Made by a program: the position numbers and the translations under genes. The notes beneath the pieces are model-generated. The model saw nothing but the letters and a program-made list of their open reading frames with translations. It was not told where the DNA came from and made no database searches. DNA of 64,000 bases, taken from Rhododendron vialii (lineage: Eukaryota > Streptophyta > Magnoliopsida > Ericales > Ericaceae). The number at the start of each line of letters is the position of its first letter. The first letter of the stretch is position 1. Of the stretch, positions 45,801 to 57,599 are shown one piece after another. Where the stretch lies: assembly GCF_030253575.1 (NCBI RefSeq), contig NC_080565.1, forward strand, positions 10,442,501 to 10,506,500. The letters are read 5' to 3'.

Positions 45801-48800
45801 CTTCTTGATGTTTGAATGACCAGCATACACAATACTTGCCTTTGATTATAATCTATGCTTCACCTATGAGCTATGTGGGAAATGCTCATGGTAATATTGC
45901 TACAAATCTCTTGCGTAGAGCAATGTTCTAAAAGTCGCTCGGCGCTAGTCAGGCGGCCACCTTCGAGCAATTAATCGGATTAATCGGTGCATATTAATTA
46001 GTAATCGGCGATTAATCGTTAATCGGACCTAATCGGATAGGCCCCGCCAGCTATTAATCGGTGATTAATCGCCAATTAATTCCTTGTTTTATAACACTGG
46101 CGTAGAGGATCCTCCTCAAGCTTGTTAATCTTAGGCAGTGCTGCAGAGATCACAAAACAAATGAAATAAAATGCATATACATGATGCAGATCAAAGCCTA
46201 ATTGATCCAGTTGTTGATAATTGACTAGGTCCATTATTATTCATAGAATAGATATAGGTTTGTTGAATGTTTGTCAATATACAGATAGGTGCCTGGTGTA
46301 GTGGGCTGGATGGCGGGCCGATCATTTGAATCAGACAATCAGGTCGCAGGCCCACTATACCAAACGACCACAGTCCAATGGCGACTGGACGGGTCGCCCG
46401 GCTTGTGGCTCAACAGGCTGGTCGAGTCGGTCGAGGTGTCGTGTCGGATTGGATCGTGCGCCAGATACACTCCATGGATACTACACCCTGGTGCAACCCG
46501 TCCGAACCAGCCATGTGGCACCAGTCATGGTTTGGCCGTGTGGCGCGCTTAGTTATCTTTTGGCAACTTGGCATCATTGGCAGAGGCAAGAATGTGTCAT
46601 TACTATACGATCCGGTCCAGCAAACTTGGCGCTGAGCCATTTGTGCTGCATGGCACTGTCGTATAACGTACGCATTGTAGTGCTTTGCTGAAAGTACGGT
46701 TCGGTTGTGTGGCACCACCTGGCATTTGGCAACAATACGTCCTAGTTCCAAGAGATCCGAAAGAGAGAGGAGATCCGAATTGAACACCACCCACACCTGG
46801 CAACAAGGACTATGAGTGTTTTTTTTTTGTTGGGCCGGTGGGGATAGGGGACGGGGTGTGGGTCTCGTAGAAAGTCACTGGAATTCTGAGTTAGGGTCAG
46901 GTAGTTACAGTTAGGGTTTCTACAGTATTATTTTGTTTCTCTTAAAGGATACAACTACAAGGGAAAACTCATGTTTCAGAAGAAGGGATCAGATCTATAT
47001 TGCTTACGCATACCTGCTTGTGATGCTCTTTTTTGTTTCCAAAACGGGTACTTTGGTGAAAGTGAAAGTGAAACTGAGTAGTCCTAGATACCTTGTAATG
47101 TGAGTTAGGGTTCATGCGTTCAATGTTTTTTAAGATTTAGTAGGGGATGAAGACGAAGATAAGGGCTTAATTGCAATAACGTCCTTTTAACTGTTTCAGT
47201 GGTAATCTGAGTAGCCACTTTGTGCATATATTGCCAGAGGTTAGATCTGTCTCCAATCCTCCCCTGCACGTACCCCCAACGATTGGGGACTAGATGTGTT
47301 CTGTTGTTGTTTTGTTGATGGCAATGCTCAAATAGGTCCAGGTTGGAAGGGACGTATTTGTGGGAGGGATGTAAATTACGACATTGACAAAACCACGAGG
47401 AACCTTTTTGGCTATTTTCAAATATCTGGCCTCAGAGTGGATTTTGCCCTTCTATTTATTTATTTTAACTTATATTACCTTAATTTATGGGTAAAATTTT
47501 CATTTCTTCATTTTCTTATATGCAGATCAATGCGTTTATCCACTGCTTTGTTGCGGTTCAAAGAATTACTTCATTGTATGATTTGGAAGTGGCAATTTGC
47601 AAGAATGAGGGTGTTGTGCAATTTGAAGAGCTTGAACTAGGCCCTTTGGTACGCCATCCACTTGTTATGCATTACTTTTCTGTAAGTCCTGACTTGACAG
47701 AAGTTTTCAAGATAACAAGTGAAGAGATACTTTCTTGCCTTTGTGAGTTCACGAATACTCAGAAGGACAAAGAAATTAAGGTTGAGGAATTTTTGGGTTT
47801 TATTGCTAAGAAGCGATCAATCACAGGCAATGAAAAACTTTGTGTGCGTATCCAAAGCTTGGGGTATGTAGTCCTGTCTGCTACTGCACACTTTCAATTT
47901 ATAGGCCTAATCATTTCAAGATTTCTACTACTATCAAATAGAGTTACTGTTGTTATATTGGTGCATAGTTGTGATGTTTAAATTGGCTTATTCGTCACGA
48001 TTCATGAAACAGAAAAATACTAATATCAACTTTGGATGACAACATGTCTGCTATATTCTTGTTGTATAAACCTGCAACCATGTCCCTGGCTGCTCTTAAG
48101 GAAGTATGTGGAAGGCTGCCATTAAATGTTTGGTTTCAACGAAAGTTCCTGTCATCTTGTTCCTTGACTGTTTTGTTTGAACAGACCTTTCAGATTCTTC
48201 TTTTCTTTTTGTAGTTTTTTATTGCATTGTTCTTGGTTAGTGGAGCATCCTAACTCGCTTAGTTGGAATACATAGCCATTAGGAAATTTTAGTGGGCTAC
48301 TTAAAATTGAGACGCCTTCTTCTCGAGCCACAGGTCTTGCAAATCAACTTTGAAGCAAAATTGTTTTCTCAAGCCAATGGTTGTACAGATTACGCCATCA
48401 TTTTTGTAAATTAGAAGATGCGAATTTAAGGTTTGTGTATTATATTCCGTATGTATCTTTATTTAATTGGCCATATTGTGTTGTTACTGTTTTCTACTAT
48501 TTTCTGGAAGGATATAGGGGAAGCTACTTATTCTTGGTTCAAACTATACCTTTCTCACTCGGTGTTCACAGAGATTTATGGATTTATGATTCCTGGTTTG
48601 CATTTTATATGGGTTTGTCATTTCAACTGTTATAATCTTGCTTTATGCTCATCTTAGTTTCTTTTACTCACTTTTTGTAGAGAATAACACGACAGTACTG
48701 GACATATGGTTGGATCTCTTCTCCAATAGGATATAAAAGCAGCACACCCAAGTATTAAATGGATAGAAATGAAAATATACCGAAAAAGTGCCGTTTAGAA

Positions 48801-51800
48801 TCTTACTTTCTATTGTTTGTAATCTCAATACTAGTTGTCAAGTTGGGGTAGTCTTTACTCATATGCACTTCTTTTGCTGCATTCAAGCCCGAATACAGTG
48901 ATGAATTGACAGGGGTTGTGATGGACTTAAGTGTTTGGGACTAAGGCAATTGAGTTAACTTTGGTTATGTTATCATTAAATTATTTTCAGTTTGGCTTTA
49001 GGATTTCTAGGTCAATGATGACATGGTGGCATATTGTATCATTATGCTTAATTGTCTTCTGTCTTGAATACCAAAAACTACCTTGGTATGTTTTTTTTTT
49101 AATGAAAGGTGAAATCCCTGTTTTTTATGACAGCTATACATATGTAATTGAAATCTTTGGTTGCAGGATGCATATTACTCTTATCCGCCAAGCAAGGAGA
49201 TCTGAAAGTACCACAGTAAACAAAATTTTTGATGACTTGCAAAAGAAATCTGAAAAGAAAAGTCATAAACGCCGCCCACTTCTGTCCTTGCAGAAAAAGC
49301 AGCTGGATGACCATTTTAGCTCTATATCACAACGTGTCAATTCATTTTCCCCACTGCATGGGAATTTTGTTGGCAAGCATGTAAAATTTTCTTCTAGTTC
49401 AGAGGATGATGGTAGTGATGATTCTGATTACGAAGGCAACAAGAATGATGCAGATGCAAAAGATAACAGCAAGGACTTGTTGCAGAATACTAGCAATGAC
49501 AGAGTAAGTAGCTGTCCTTACCCATCAGCTGCTGAAGAGATGTCACGACTAGGATTGAAAGGAGAAATGGATGTTAGTGCTTCCGCAGGTAGTGGCAGTG
49601 AAAGATGCAACCAAAGTAATGGCCAGTTGAAAAAGAAAAGAAAATCTGGAAGTTTAGGCAGCAACATCACAGCACCTCACAAACTACCTAAAAAATTCAG
49701 GACTGGATCAGAATTTTCGATCGATGAGGATGAAAAGGAGTTTATTGGTCAGAATGAAGCTGATCTTTTGCTTGAAGCAGATCTTTTACTTCCTAACAGT
49801 TCCATGAAAATGTTCATCACCACATGGAAAGAGGCTTGCCGGGAGAACACTGTTAATGAGGTATGTAGATTGTATATGCCTTGTTCTAGGGTGACACCAA
49901 TGTTCATTTCCTCCCTAATTTGTTGCTAATTTTGAGCATATTTTTTTTTTTTGGGTTGGTTTAATATGTTCTCTCTTGCTTGTATACGGGCGGCATTCCC
50001 TTAATGCCTTCTTTCTAATATATTTATTTACTTATCAAAAAAAAAAAAAAATGTTCTCTCTTGCTTGAAGGACTGTGTGATTTAGTTATTCAGAAGTAAC
50101 TTAGAAATTTATCTTGTTCGCTGAGGGGATAAACGGTAAGTTTTATTTCTGCATCTATACTACATACTAATCACTTGCAGTTGACATAGCACCCTCTTAA
50201 TTTTTATGCACCCCAACAAAATTGACTCCACATAACCCCTCTGGCTATACTCTCCTAAAAGAATGTAATTGGGTAATTTTCATTAAGTGGTTTAACGATT
50301 TCGCACAACAAATTTCCCCTTACATAACTACCAGTAATTGAAACTTCCTGCAATAATTATATTTCCGATGCCAGACAATGGATAACAAAGGAACAGAATA
50401 TGTTAAATCAAGTTAATTGTATTCAGAATAATACTGCCTACCAATTATACCCACGTGTTCTTCATTTTTTTGAAATTTGCGATGTTGGAGAGTTGGTGTT
50501 TTGCGTGTCATGTCAGTGCTACATATGGAGTCTAGGACAATGCTTATCTGACATATGCAGACACAACTTGGACACTTATCTCTATTTGTTTGTTGTTCCT
50601 CCCTTCATTGTTGGGGTGGGAATCAAGTCCTAAGTTATTGTTCTTTATGGTAGTACCAAGATTTAAGGTTGCTAATTCTATACATTTTGATGGCTTGGAC
50701 AATAGTAGTTTGGAAGATAAAATTTAGGGTGATGGGGTAGGGCCAGGGACTTGGGAAACCACCTAAACTTCCCTAAGCCTAAGGTATGGCTACACAAAAC
50801 CTTGGAATAGAACCTCAAAGTTTTCATCCCAATCCTGAAATTTCAATTTTTATAGTTGATGGAACACATAGATTTTTCCAGGCTGGTGGTGTCTGATTTG
50901 TCAACTCTTATCAGTCTATGTTGTCTGGTATTGGCTGATATATAGCTATATTAGCTGTATCACCGATATTCATCCATATTTCAATACCTCAATTTAGAAA
51001 TATGTATAAAAGTAGCATAATTGAGATGTGAAGTTTGGATGTGTTATCCCTAATGTTACCTGTCTTCTGAACCAGTGTTGTGATAGGTCTGACTCATGGG
51101 CAATGGGGTGAAAATGGTTGTAGCTCTTTTTGTTCCCCATTTTATGTACCCTATCAGAATGTGTATTGTGTATCGGCTATTTGGTGTCTCTGTGTAGTGC
51201 TTGAGATCGTAGGCAGAACTTACACTAAGTTCATTGTTCTATTACCTCATGTTTTTTGTCTGTCTTTATGCTTTCCAGATTTATTGCACCCCTAGGTTTT
51301 TACGTGTCTTGAATGTTTGATGTTGTTTCTAGGTTACAACTAAACAAAAGCTCTTTCATGCTTGTTTCCTTCTTGCACTTGTAGGTTTTTGAGAGGATGC
51401 TCCAGTTTTACAAAACAACTGGTCAGACAAGATATAAAGGGAAAGGGATGTTTGCCGACGTAGGAACAAGAAATAAAATGATGTCAATGTTCTCATCATA
51501 CCCATGCATTGGATTGCTAAATGTTGCTGTAAGTTAATTCTATGTAGGTTCTTCTCGTTGTATACGACATATGTAATTGAAATGAGCAGCCAAACTCGTA
51601 AACTAAACATAGCATGAGGAAAGTCACAATGGACATGCCACATATGGAGAAGACCCAACAAGATCGATACTAGAAACCCGCGTAGCAACCAGAGAAAACC
51701 ATTAACAAGAATCGAAAAGTAACCAAACATTGAGGGTTCCAACCTCCCAAAATTTTTGGACTGGTATTTTTTCGGTACTTTTTACTTTTCGTAATTTTTG

Positions 51801-54800
51801 CTTAGCTTTTCTTTGCAATCTTTGGGGTTAATCATTTGTCTCGACGGGAGGAATCGGAAAAGTATAAAACTGTGGACTGAAGTTGAAAAAAAGTTCATAT
51901 AAGACAGGCAACATATCAGTTGTTTGGTATTTTTGTCTCCAGTTAACTGTTTTTTTTTGGCTTTTGGTCATAATTTTTTACCATTTAGACGAAAAAAATG
52001 ACAATAAAAAATTTTGGGAGAATGGGGCCTCGGACAACAACAACAATGCTTCAGACCGAAGAGATGACGATAGGGAAGCAGTTGAAACGGTGAGACTTTG
52101 GCGAGGGTGGTGAGGCTCCGGTGGGACTCAGACAGTGGTAGGAAAAGAAGTTGCAGATCTGGTTCGTCGGAACTGAGAGACAGCCACAGAGTGCCATAAA
52201 TAAGGTCGTCACTGGTCTTACAGGCTTTCTCGGAGGTTGGCGAAGGTTCATTGGTGATCGTCCATCGTGGCGAAGGGTTGGATGGTTCACAGATGCGTGG
52301 TCTAAGAGGATTTAATGCTACAGTGACAACAGAAAGGCTGATTTGATTTACGATGTGAGAAAAAAGAGAGACCCACAGTTCCGTAGTTCTGGGTGGTGGT
52401 GGGCTGTGGACAGGATTGAATGGCGGTGGTATCACTCCTTTGATCCCAAGTTTTGAAAGAGAAAAGGAGAAGTGTTTAGGGTTTGAGAATTTTAAATGTC
52501 TCACTTATTAAGGAGTTCGATCATATTTTAATACTCTCAAATTGATATAGTTTAATCACTCATCTTAATGTGGGTGCAGTTGGCAAGTACAAGTATGATC
52601 AAAATTGTCTGCCAAGCCCTGCATTTTGATTGGAATCAATCTACTGTTCACCCAAAGTAATTTTAGTTTCCAACTGTTGCCTAGCTTTAAGTACACTTTG
52701 ATCTGCCTTTAGTATTCCTGTTTTGCCTTTTTCAATAAACATAAATAGTTGGTAAATTAGTATGGCTCCAACTCGAGAACCTATCAAATATGTCTGACTG
52801 TCTGCTGTTAATGTGAGAAATCAATTAATGATCTCCATGGGTTTTATATTGGTGCCCTGTACCCAAATTCATTCTCCACATTTTGTTTGTTTATTCTTTA
52901 TTTAACCTCTATCTAGTGTCATATTTTCTGTATGCATTTTTGGTTGAATCTGACGTGTCTTGTAAGGTTAGTTACAGCTGGGTTACTTTGTCCTGTTGCA
53001 GGTGACATCCATTAAATGTGGAATGTGGGATAGCGTGTATGATGCTTTCCAAACTTTTACTGAACAGGACGCAGCAAATACAATTGCGAAGAAATGTGCT
53101 GAATATGAAAGCATCGAGATTGAACCAGCTGAAAGGGTTGCATTAGTCATAGATGAGCATGTTTCAAAGTGTGAGCAAAGTGAGTTGTTTGTGCATAATA
53201 AATCTTGCTTGGTATATCCGTCCATACTATATAGACATGGTGCTTCCTCACTCCTCTTTCATCCCTCCCCTTTTCTTCTTCCACCTTTCTTTAGTTGTAT
53301 TACTAGTGTTGAGTTTTCCAAAAGGAACCTCTCTCATCCCTCATAGTTTTACCATTTCTATTAATTCTATTGAGAATCCTAAAAGGATTTTCTTCATAAA
53401 GGAACTTTCTAATGCACGCTACAAAATTACCCTTGAGGCGATCAGTATTATTACTTTAGGTTTACTTAAAAAATATTGATCATTTAGATAGTAAATAAAC
53501 AATTCTAATACAAACTTCAATAAGTGATAACCACTTTGAATGGGATGCGAGTGAGATAGATTCATTTTCCTTTCATTCTTATCCGTGTGTCACACGGAAC
53601 CGATGCTTGTTTTATATTCACAGTTGTGTATTCCATAAATAAAGACGGGTTCTCTCTTTTAGAGTTGAGAGCTCCTTTCGGTGAGGCTTCTTCAATGCTT
53701 TCTTGCCACCAAGAAGATGGATGTTTTCATGTATTTCTCTTTCTAGAGAGAAGAAACATTGCCCTTCACTTGCTTGTTTATGTTTTGACTTATAGAATGT
53801 CTTATGATGGAATAGTTGAAACAATTACTTGAAACAAAATAAACATGATTCATCTACAAGAAGCTATAATGGGCAGGCTAAGGACCATCCCCCAGGACCG
53901 CACCGTCCATTTTTTTCCCACACGTGCCAATTCAACGCTGTAGGAAGTGGATCCATGTAGTCTACCTGATTTGGGACAAAGGCCTGTTGAATCGAATTGA
54001 GATCTCCGAAATTCTTTATGGCCATGAAAATAACATCTTCAACTACTCAATGTGCTTATTATTCTCTAGACAGTAGAGTGATAAAAGGCTGATTGAAACT
54101 AATTACCGATTATTGTCCTCTTTTTTATTGTATTCTATTATGTATACGTGTCATTATTTCTTTTATTCCCTTGTGAAAATAGCATAAAATAAGTGTACAC
54201 AATTCTGCAGGTGTCACTGTTGAAGATATTATCAAGAAAGTTTCTACGTATTTTGAGCTTGACTATAACGACTTGAGCAATGTAAAATCCTCACTTGAGA
54301 AGAAATTTACCTTAATGAGGAAGCTTCGTGATTGTGAGTTTTGGTTGACTAGAGAGTTCTCTGTCAAGGAATTTGAGTCCCTTGGTTACGGGGAGTTCTT
54401 CACTTTCTTGGAGAAACATGTTTCTCTAATGCCTAATACACTCCAGAGATGTTTGACTGATTATGCATATCGGAAGTCTCCTTTGGAGGTTTGCATGCTT
54501 CAGCATCAGTTGTCTGTATTACTGTCACAAGCTTCAAATAGTTTAGGGGGAGTTGAAAATGTAACCAAGGAGTTGCTTTCTGTGCTGCTTATGAGGCAGT
54601 TTCCTCAAATCAGTTTCACACTAGTAGAAAGCAGTTCATTCAAAGATTTTAGGAATATAGTGAGAGAGAATGAAAGCACTTCTACTTGTGTCTTATTTTC
54701 TGCGACTTTGTTAGGAAATCGTGCTGGAGATTCTGTCAATGAGAAAGCTTTGGCAGAAACTACTACAGACGGAGCAGAGATTGGCCATAAAACTGGGTCT

Positions 54801-55955
54801 CTTGGTCCTTTTACTACAAAGGATGCAATTGAAGTCTTACTTAGGGCACCAATGTTGGCAGATTTAGAATTGTGGATGCATTGGGATCTCAGATTTGCTC
54901 CCTCGCTTGGTACTCTTGTGGCCTGGTTGCTGAATGAGGTTAATACCAAAGAGCTTCTGTGCTTGGTTACAAAGGATGGCAAAGTAGTCCGGGTTGACCA
55001 TTTAGCTACTGTTGATTCTTTCTTAGAAGCTTCTCTTCAAGGGTCTTCTTTTCAAACAGCAGTGAAATTGTTATCTTTGCTTGCATTGTATGGAGGCGAA
55101 AGGCATGTTCCCTTGTCCCTCCTAAAGTGCTATGCACGACAAGCTTTTGAAGTCTTGACAAAGAATTTCATGGAAGTAAGTGAAAATCGAACCTTCTTGA
55201 CGCATAGACATTCACTTTATAGACTGCACATGTCTGATGATGATGCCTCTGGACGCAGCACTGATTTACGCAGAAGCAACAGTACTGTTCATGAAGCGGT
55301 CACTGTTGTAGCGAGTTTTTTCATTGATTGTTTGGGTCATTTTCCTACAGAATTTCGTGCTTTTGCCGCCAACATATTGCTCTCAGGATTACGATCTGTT
55401 ATTAAAGATGCTCCTTTGGCCATATTAGGCAAATGCAAGCAAATCGAGCAGCGTCTCATGCTTCATGATGTTGGACTGTCTCTTGGTATAGTGGAGTGGA
55501 TTGACGATTACCATGTATTTGGTTCCAATATTGCTATTGAGTCTTTTCCATCTTCTGGTGTGTCATGCTTACAAGCTGTTAGTTCTGAGTTCATCAGGGG
55601 GTCAACGGGTATCGAAGATGCAGTTAATAAGCTTGCATCTACTCAAGGTGAAGTGGTGGTCTCTATTGAGGTGGATCAGAAGAATGAAGAGTGCAATGCG
55701 GCTTGCTTTGGGCTCAACAGTGAGAAGAATACTGGTGATTGTTTCAGCGATGAACGACATTTATTAGTGGTTGACATGGAAAATGAGGCAGCGCTGATTA
55801 TTGAATCTATTAGGCGTGAAGAATTTGGTCTCGATCCAAGACTTTCTCAAGATGAGAGTGGCATTTTGAAGAAGCAGCATGCTCGCTTAGGGAGAGCGCT
55901 CCATTGTCTTTCACAAGAGTTATATTCACAGGATTCACATTTTCTTTTGGAGCTG
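42830..55955 (+). CDS. NOV: NO VEIN-like protein, exons 1-6 (5' part of gene)
   Basis: NO VEIN is a large plant nuclear protein with a C-terminal HSP90-like ATPase fold, needed for leaf vein and auxin-dependent patterning. Six exons join in frame to 1217 codons: 42830-43381, 47526-47863, 49167-49860, 51385-51528, 53002-53179, 54211-55955; the phases match throughout. Exon 1 encodes a Pro/Asn-rich N-terminus with NPNFPPLQ repeats, then SIERIDRAVVKAHCDLVAAR and SWESLGVQMQLVPSL. Exon 2 has INAFIHCFVAVQRITSLYDL and VRHPLVMHYFSV; exon 3 is charged and probably disordered (SSSSEDDGSDDSDYEG); exon 4 has YKTTGQTRYKGKGMFADVGT. Exon 6 is the longest and ends SQDSHFLLEL at a phase-0 donor. The ATPase domain should start in the next exon, past the right edge. 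Intron 6 (55956 onward) holds a 6-kb LINE. The start MYGQQPHHRPGG is the first ATG of the exon. Confidence 0.92.
43004..43075 (+). repeat. 24-bp coding tandem repeat containing the telo-box AAACCCTAA
   Basis: Three units, 43004-43027, 43028-43051 and 43052-43075, with a partial fourth, of the form CAAAACCCTAATTTCCCCCC and four more bases, encoding QNPNFPPL. Being 24 bp, copy-number changes keep the frame. Confidence 0.95.
43340..43539 (+). repeat. exact 100-bp tandem duplication spanning the exon 1 splice donor
   Basis: Positions 43340-43439 and 43440-43539 are identical. Each copy holds the last 42 bases of exon 1, the GAAGGGAAG|gtacag donor and 58 bases of intron, so the gene has two equal donor sites, at 43381/43382 and 43481/43482. 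Use of the second would read into an in-frame TGA at 43388-43390. Confidence 0.97.
43682..43759 (+). repeat. diverged copy of the exon 1 end inside intron 1 (78 bp, open, phase 0)
   Basis: Starts after AAG at 43679-43681 and encodes AEPWDLLGVQIQLVPSLHRL plus IVIEGK without stops. This matches exon 1's ADSWESLGVQMQLVPSLNRLIVVEGK region (GCT at 43304). It is followed by a GT donor. Downstream intron words (GTTGTATTTGAATT near 44633, CTAATAGGTCAA at 44821) also match those behind exon 1, so a larger block was duplicated. Splicing it in would insert 26 residues in frame; its acceptor has a poor pyrimidine tract. Confidence 0.8.
43871..44290. mobile_element. hAT-like element with subterminal GAGCTCGAG-type repeats
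   Basis: Ends near AGGGGTGCAAATGGGGC and, in reverse, GGGGCTTACAAATGAAC; the inside repeats GCTTGGCTCGTTTAC-like and GAGCCGAGC words about every 100 bp. The style matches the MITE at 7887-8049. No TSD was found, so the borders are approximate. It lies within a larger insertion, about 43789-44630, in the duplicated intron block. Confidence 0.5.
44846..45482. mobile_element. non-autonomous hAT element with 8-bp TSD
   Basis: TTGGATAT at 44838-44845 recurs at 45483-45490. The ends are TAGGGCTGCCCA and, in reverse, TAGGGCTGTCCA (one mismatch in 12). Subterminal GGTTCGGTTC/GGATTGGGCGG words appear in both orientations. No transposase. It splits the duplicated copy of intron 1. Confidence 0.93.
45921..46099. 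mobile_element. hAT MITE with exact 8-bp TSD
   Basis: GCGTAGAG at 45913-45920 recurs at 46100-46107. The ends are CAATGTTCTAAAA and, in reverse, CAGTGTTATAAAA. The inside is rich in ATTAATCGG words in both orientations. Confidence 0.93.
46285..46805. other. GC-rich block of unknown origin in NO VEIN-like intron 1
   Basis: About 520 bp of clearly higher GC than the flanks, with recurring GTGGCACCA, TTGGCA and GGTCG words. The ends (GTGCCTGGTGTAGTGGG and, in reverse, TTGCCAGGTGTGGGTGG) look like weak inverted repeats. Open frames on both strands match nothing I know. Probably a non-autonomous transposon. Confidence 0.4.
47864..49166. other. NO VEIN-like intron 2, nothing recognised
   Basis: Intron of 1303 bp with GT-AG borders (phase 2). 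No repeat with visible TSD, RNA gene or coding segment was recognised. Confidence 0.7.
49982..50050 (+). mobile_element. extremely 5'-truncated LINE (69 bp) with 16-bp TSD
   Basis: ATGTTCTCTCTTGCTT at 49966-49981 recurs at 50051-50066. The insert is GTATACGGGCGGCATTCCCT, then TAATGCCTTC and a TTTATTTACTTATC tail ending in an A run. The same words, reversed, form the 3' tail of the LINE at 57453-63444, so both come from one family. It lies in NO VEIN-like intron 3, plus orientation. Confidence 0.95.
51767..52000. repeat. dispersed repeat copy in NO VEIN-like intron 4
   Basis: Matches the repeat at about 22655-22900 over its whole length (CGGTA-TTTTTACTTTTCGTAA, TGTCTCGAC-GAATCGGAAAAGTATAAAA, TTTGGTCATAAT). 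The borders are uncertain and there is no coding frame. Confidence 0.6.
52001..52510. other. GC-richer unidentified block in NO VEIN-like intron 4
   Basis: The sequence after the dispersed repeat is GGTGG/TTCGTCGG-rich on the plus strand. A minus-strand frame of 178 codons (52504-51968) reads MRHLKFSNPKHFSFSLSKLG but resembles no known family. It may be a non-coding transposon or part of the neighbouring repeat. Confidence 0.35.
53180..54210. other. NO VEIN-like intron 5, nothing recognised
   Basis: Intron of 1031 bp with phase 1 borders (gtgagt ... tgcag). T-rich in parts; no element with clear ends was found. Confidence 0.65.
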
Positions 55956-57436
55956 GTAATTAGTCATTCCTTATTTTGTTATGTCTATACGAGTCTTCGT
56001 ATATGCTAAGCATGTGCATTCTCGTGCCTTTCGTAGAGTTTAATTTTATTTTCATCCCTTAACAGGTCCAAACATCGAAACTTCTTGCTTGTGTATGCAT
56101 TTCTTGCCTGTTTATACTTGGTGCTTCGCATCCATGATAATGCTGCACTTGCTATGAAATTTTGCAAAGTCTTTGGACCCTTTCTTTGTATGGAAGCGGA
56201 AGCTATTTGTTAATATCTGAAACATATGAATTAGTTGATGCTTTCTAGAAACTTTAGGATAGGGTAGATTTTTAATCTCCATGATGTCTACCCATGCATT
56301 TTGCTATCATTTTCAATTGGTCAAATCTTGCATCCAACTAGTTTAAGTCATAGATGGATCAATTTCTTTGATCTCCAGTAGAGATTAGGAATTCTGCTTC
56401 GCACTTGGCTACCCTGTGTTTAGTCTACTATCCTTAATCATCAACCCATCAAATGTCACGCCATTGAAGAAAAAACAATTTCGATAACATGAAGCAAATA
56501 TGGTGGAAGAATTCTTCTAAATGGTCTTTGGATATTGCTTACGTTATAGAGCTTCGAGGTTTGAGTCCATGCGATGGCAGGTGCTATCTGGCCTAGTTTT
56601 ATGGCACAAGTTCAATCACCAGTATTGCTCTCTCCAGACTCTGTAGTAAGTGACAGCAATGTGCAGGGGTAGAATTTATTTTTTTGGTATCAAATTTTAT
56701 TGAAATCTAGCGTGGAATATTGTATGTCTGTCACATTCTTTGAAGAACGCTTCTCTTTTTAGTAGAACGGTAGAAGTATCTTCTCGTTAGTGGCATTCAA
56801 GCTCTTATTTTTGCAACTTTAGCTGCAGCTTATATAGGTGAATCCATGGAGGGCCATCTTTAACTAGTTTTCCATATAGTCTTTTTTCATCTAGTCCAAG
56901 GCAATGGATGCGTAGCTCAAGATAATAGACGTAGAGAACATAATTACAGGAACTATAAATATCCAAAGACATTAGATACGATCTAGAATAGTAACAAAAA
57001 GATTACAATTAGACTCAAAAAAGGAAAAGAGATCGAAAAGTAAAGCAAGTTTTGTTGGAAATCTTCAAAACGGGCTGCTACTTAACGACAAGAAAGTAAT
57101 CCTTAAAAGGGCATCCTTAATTACGTTAACAAAGTTAAGGACTATATCAACAAAATCTACAAGATTATTGAGGGTAGGCATGACTGAAAATCTGCAAAAA
57201 CTAATAGATAGATTGAATGGTTGCAATTTTTTTATTATTATAAAGTTTGTTGTTTCTTAACTCCAAAACTGCTTCCTTACGATTTCCTGGTGAAGTTTAT
57301 TCTACAAATCCCACCAGTAAACCAATAAATTCCAGTACATATCACCCCACGAATCCCTCATTTACCCCCCTTCGTTTCACTCACCTAAAACTACCCTCAC
57401 ACTTCAACTAAACCTGGCAATGAAGGTGATTAGTGC
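55956..57436. other. NO VEIN-like intron 6, part before the LINE
   Basis: Starts with a GT donor (gtaatt) after LLEL. About 1.5 kb of ordinary AT-rich intron with no recognised element, up to the LINE TSD. Confidence 0.7.
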
Positions 57437-57599
57437 AGTTGACCTAGTTGTTTTTTTTTTAATAAGTAAATAACTATATAGATGAAGGCATTAAGGGAAT
57501 GCCGCCCATATGCAAATAGGCCACGAGACAAAAAGGCCCTACACACTTCCAAGAGAAAAGAAAAGCTCAAACCAATCTAGAAATTGGTGAAGAGAAGGA

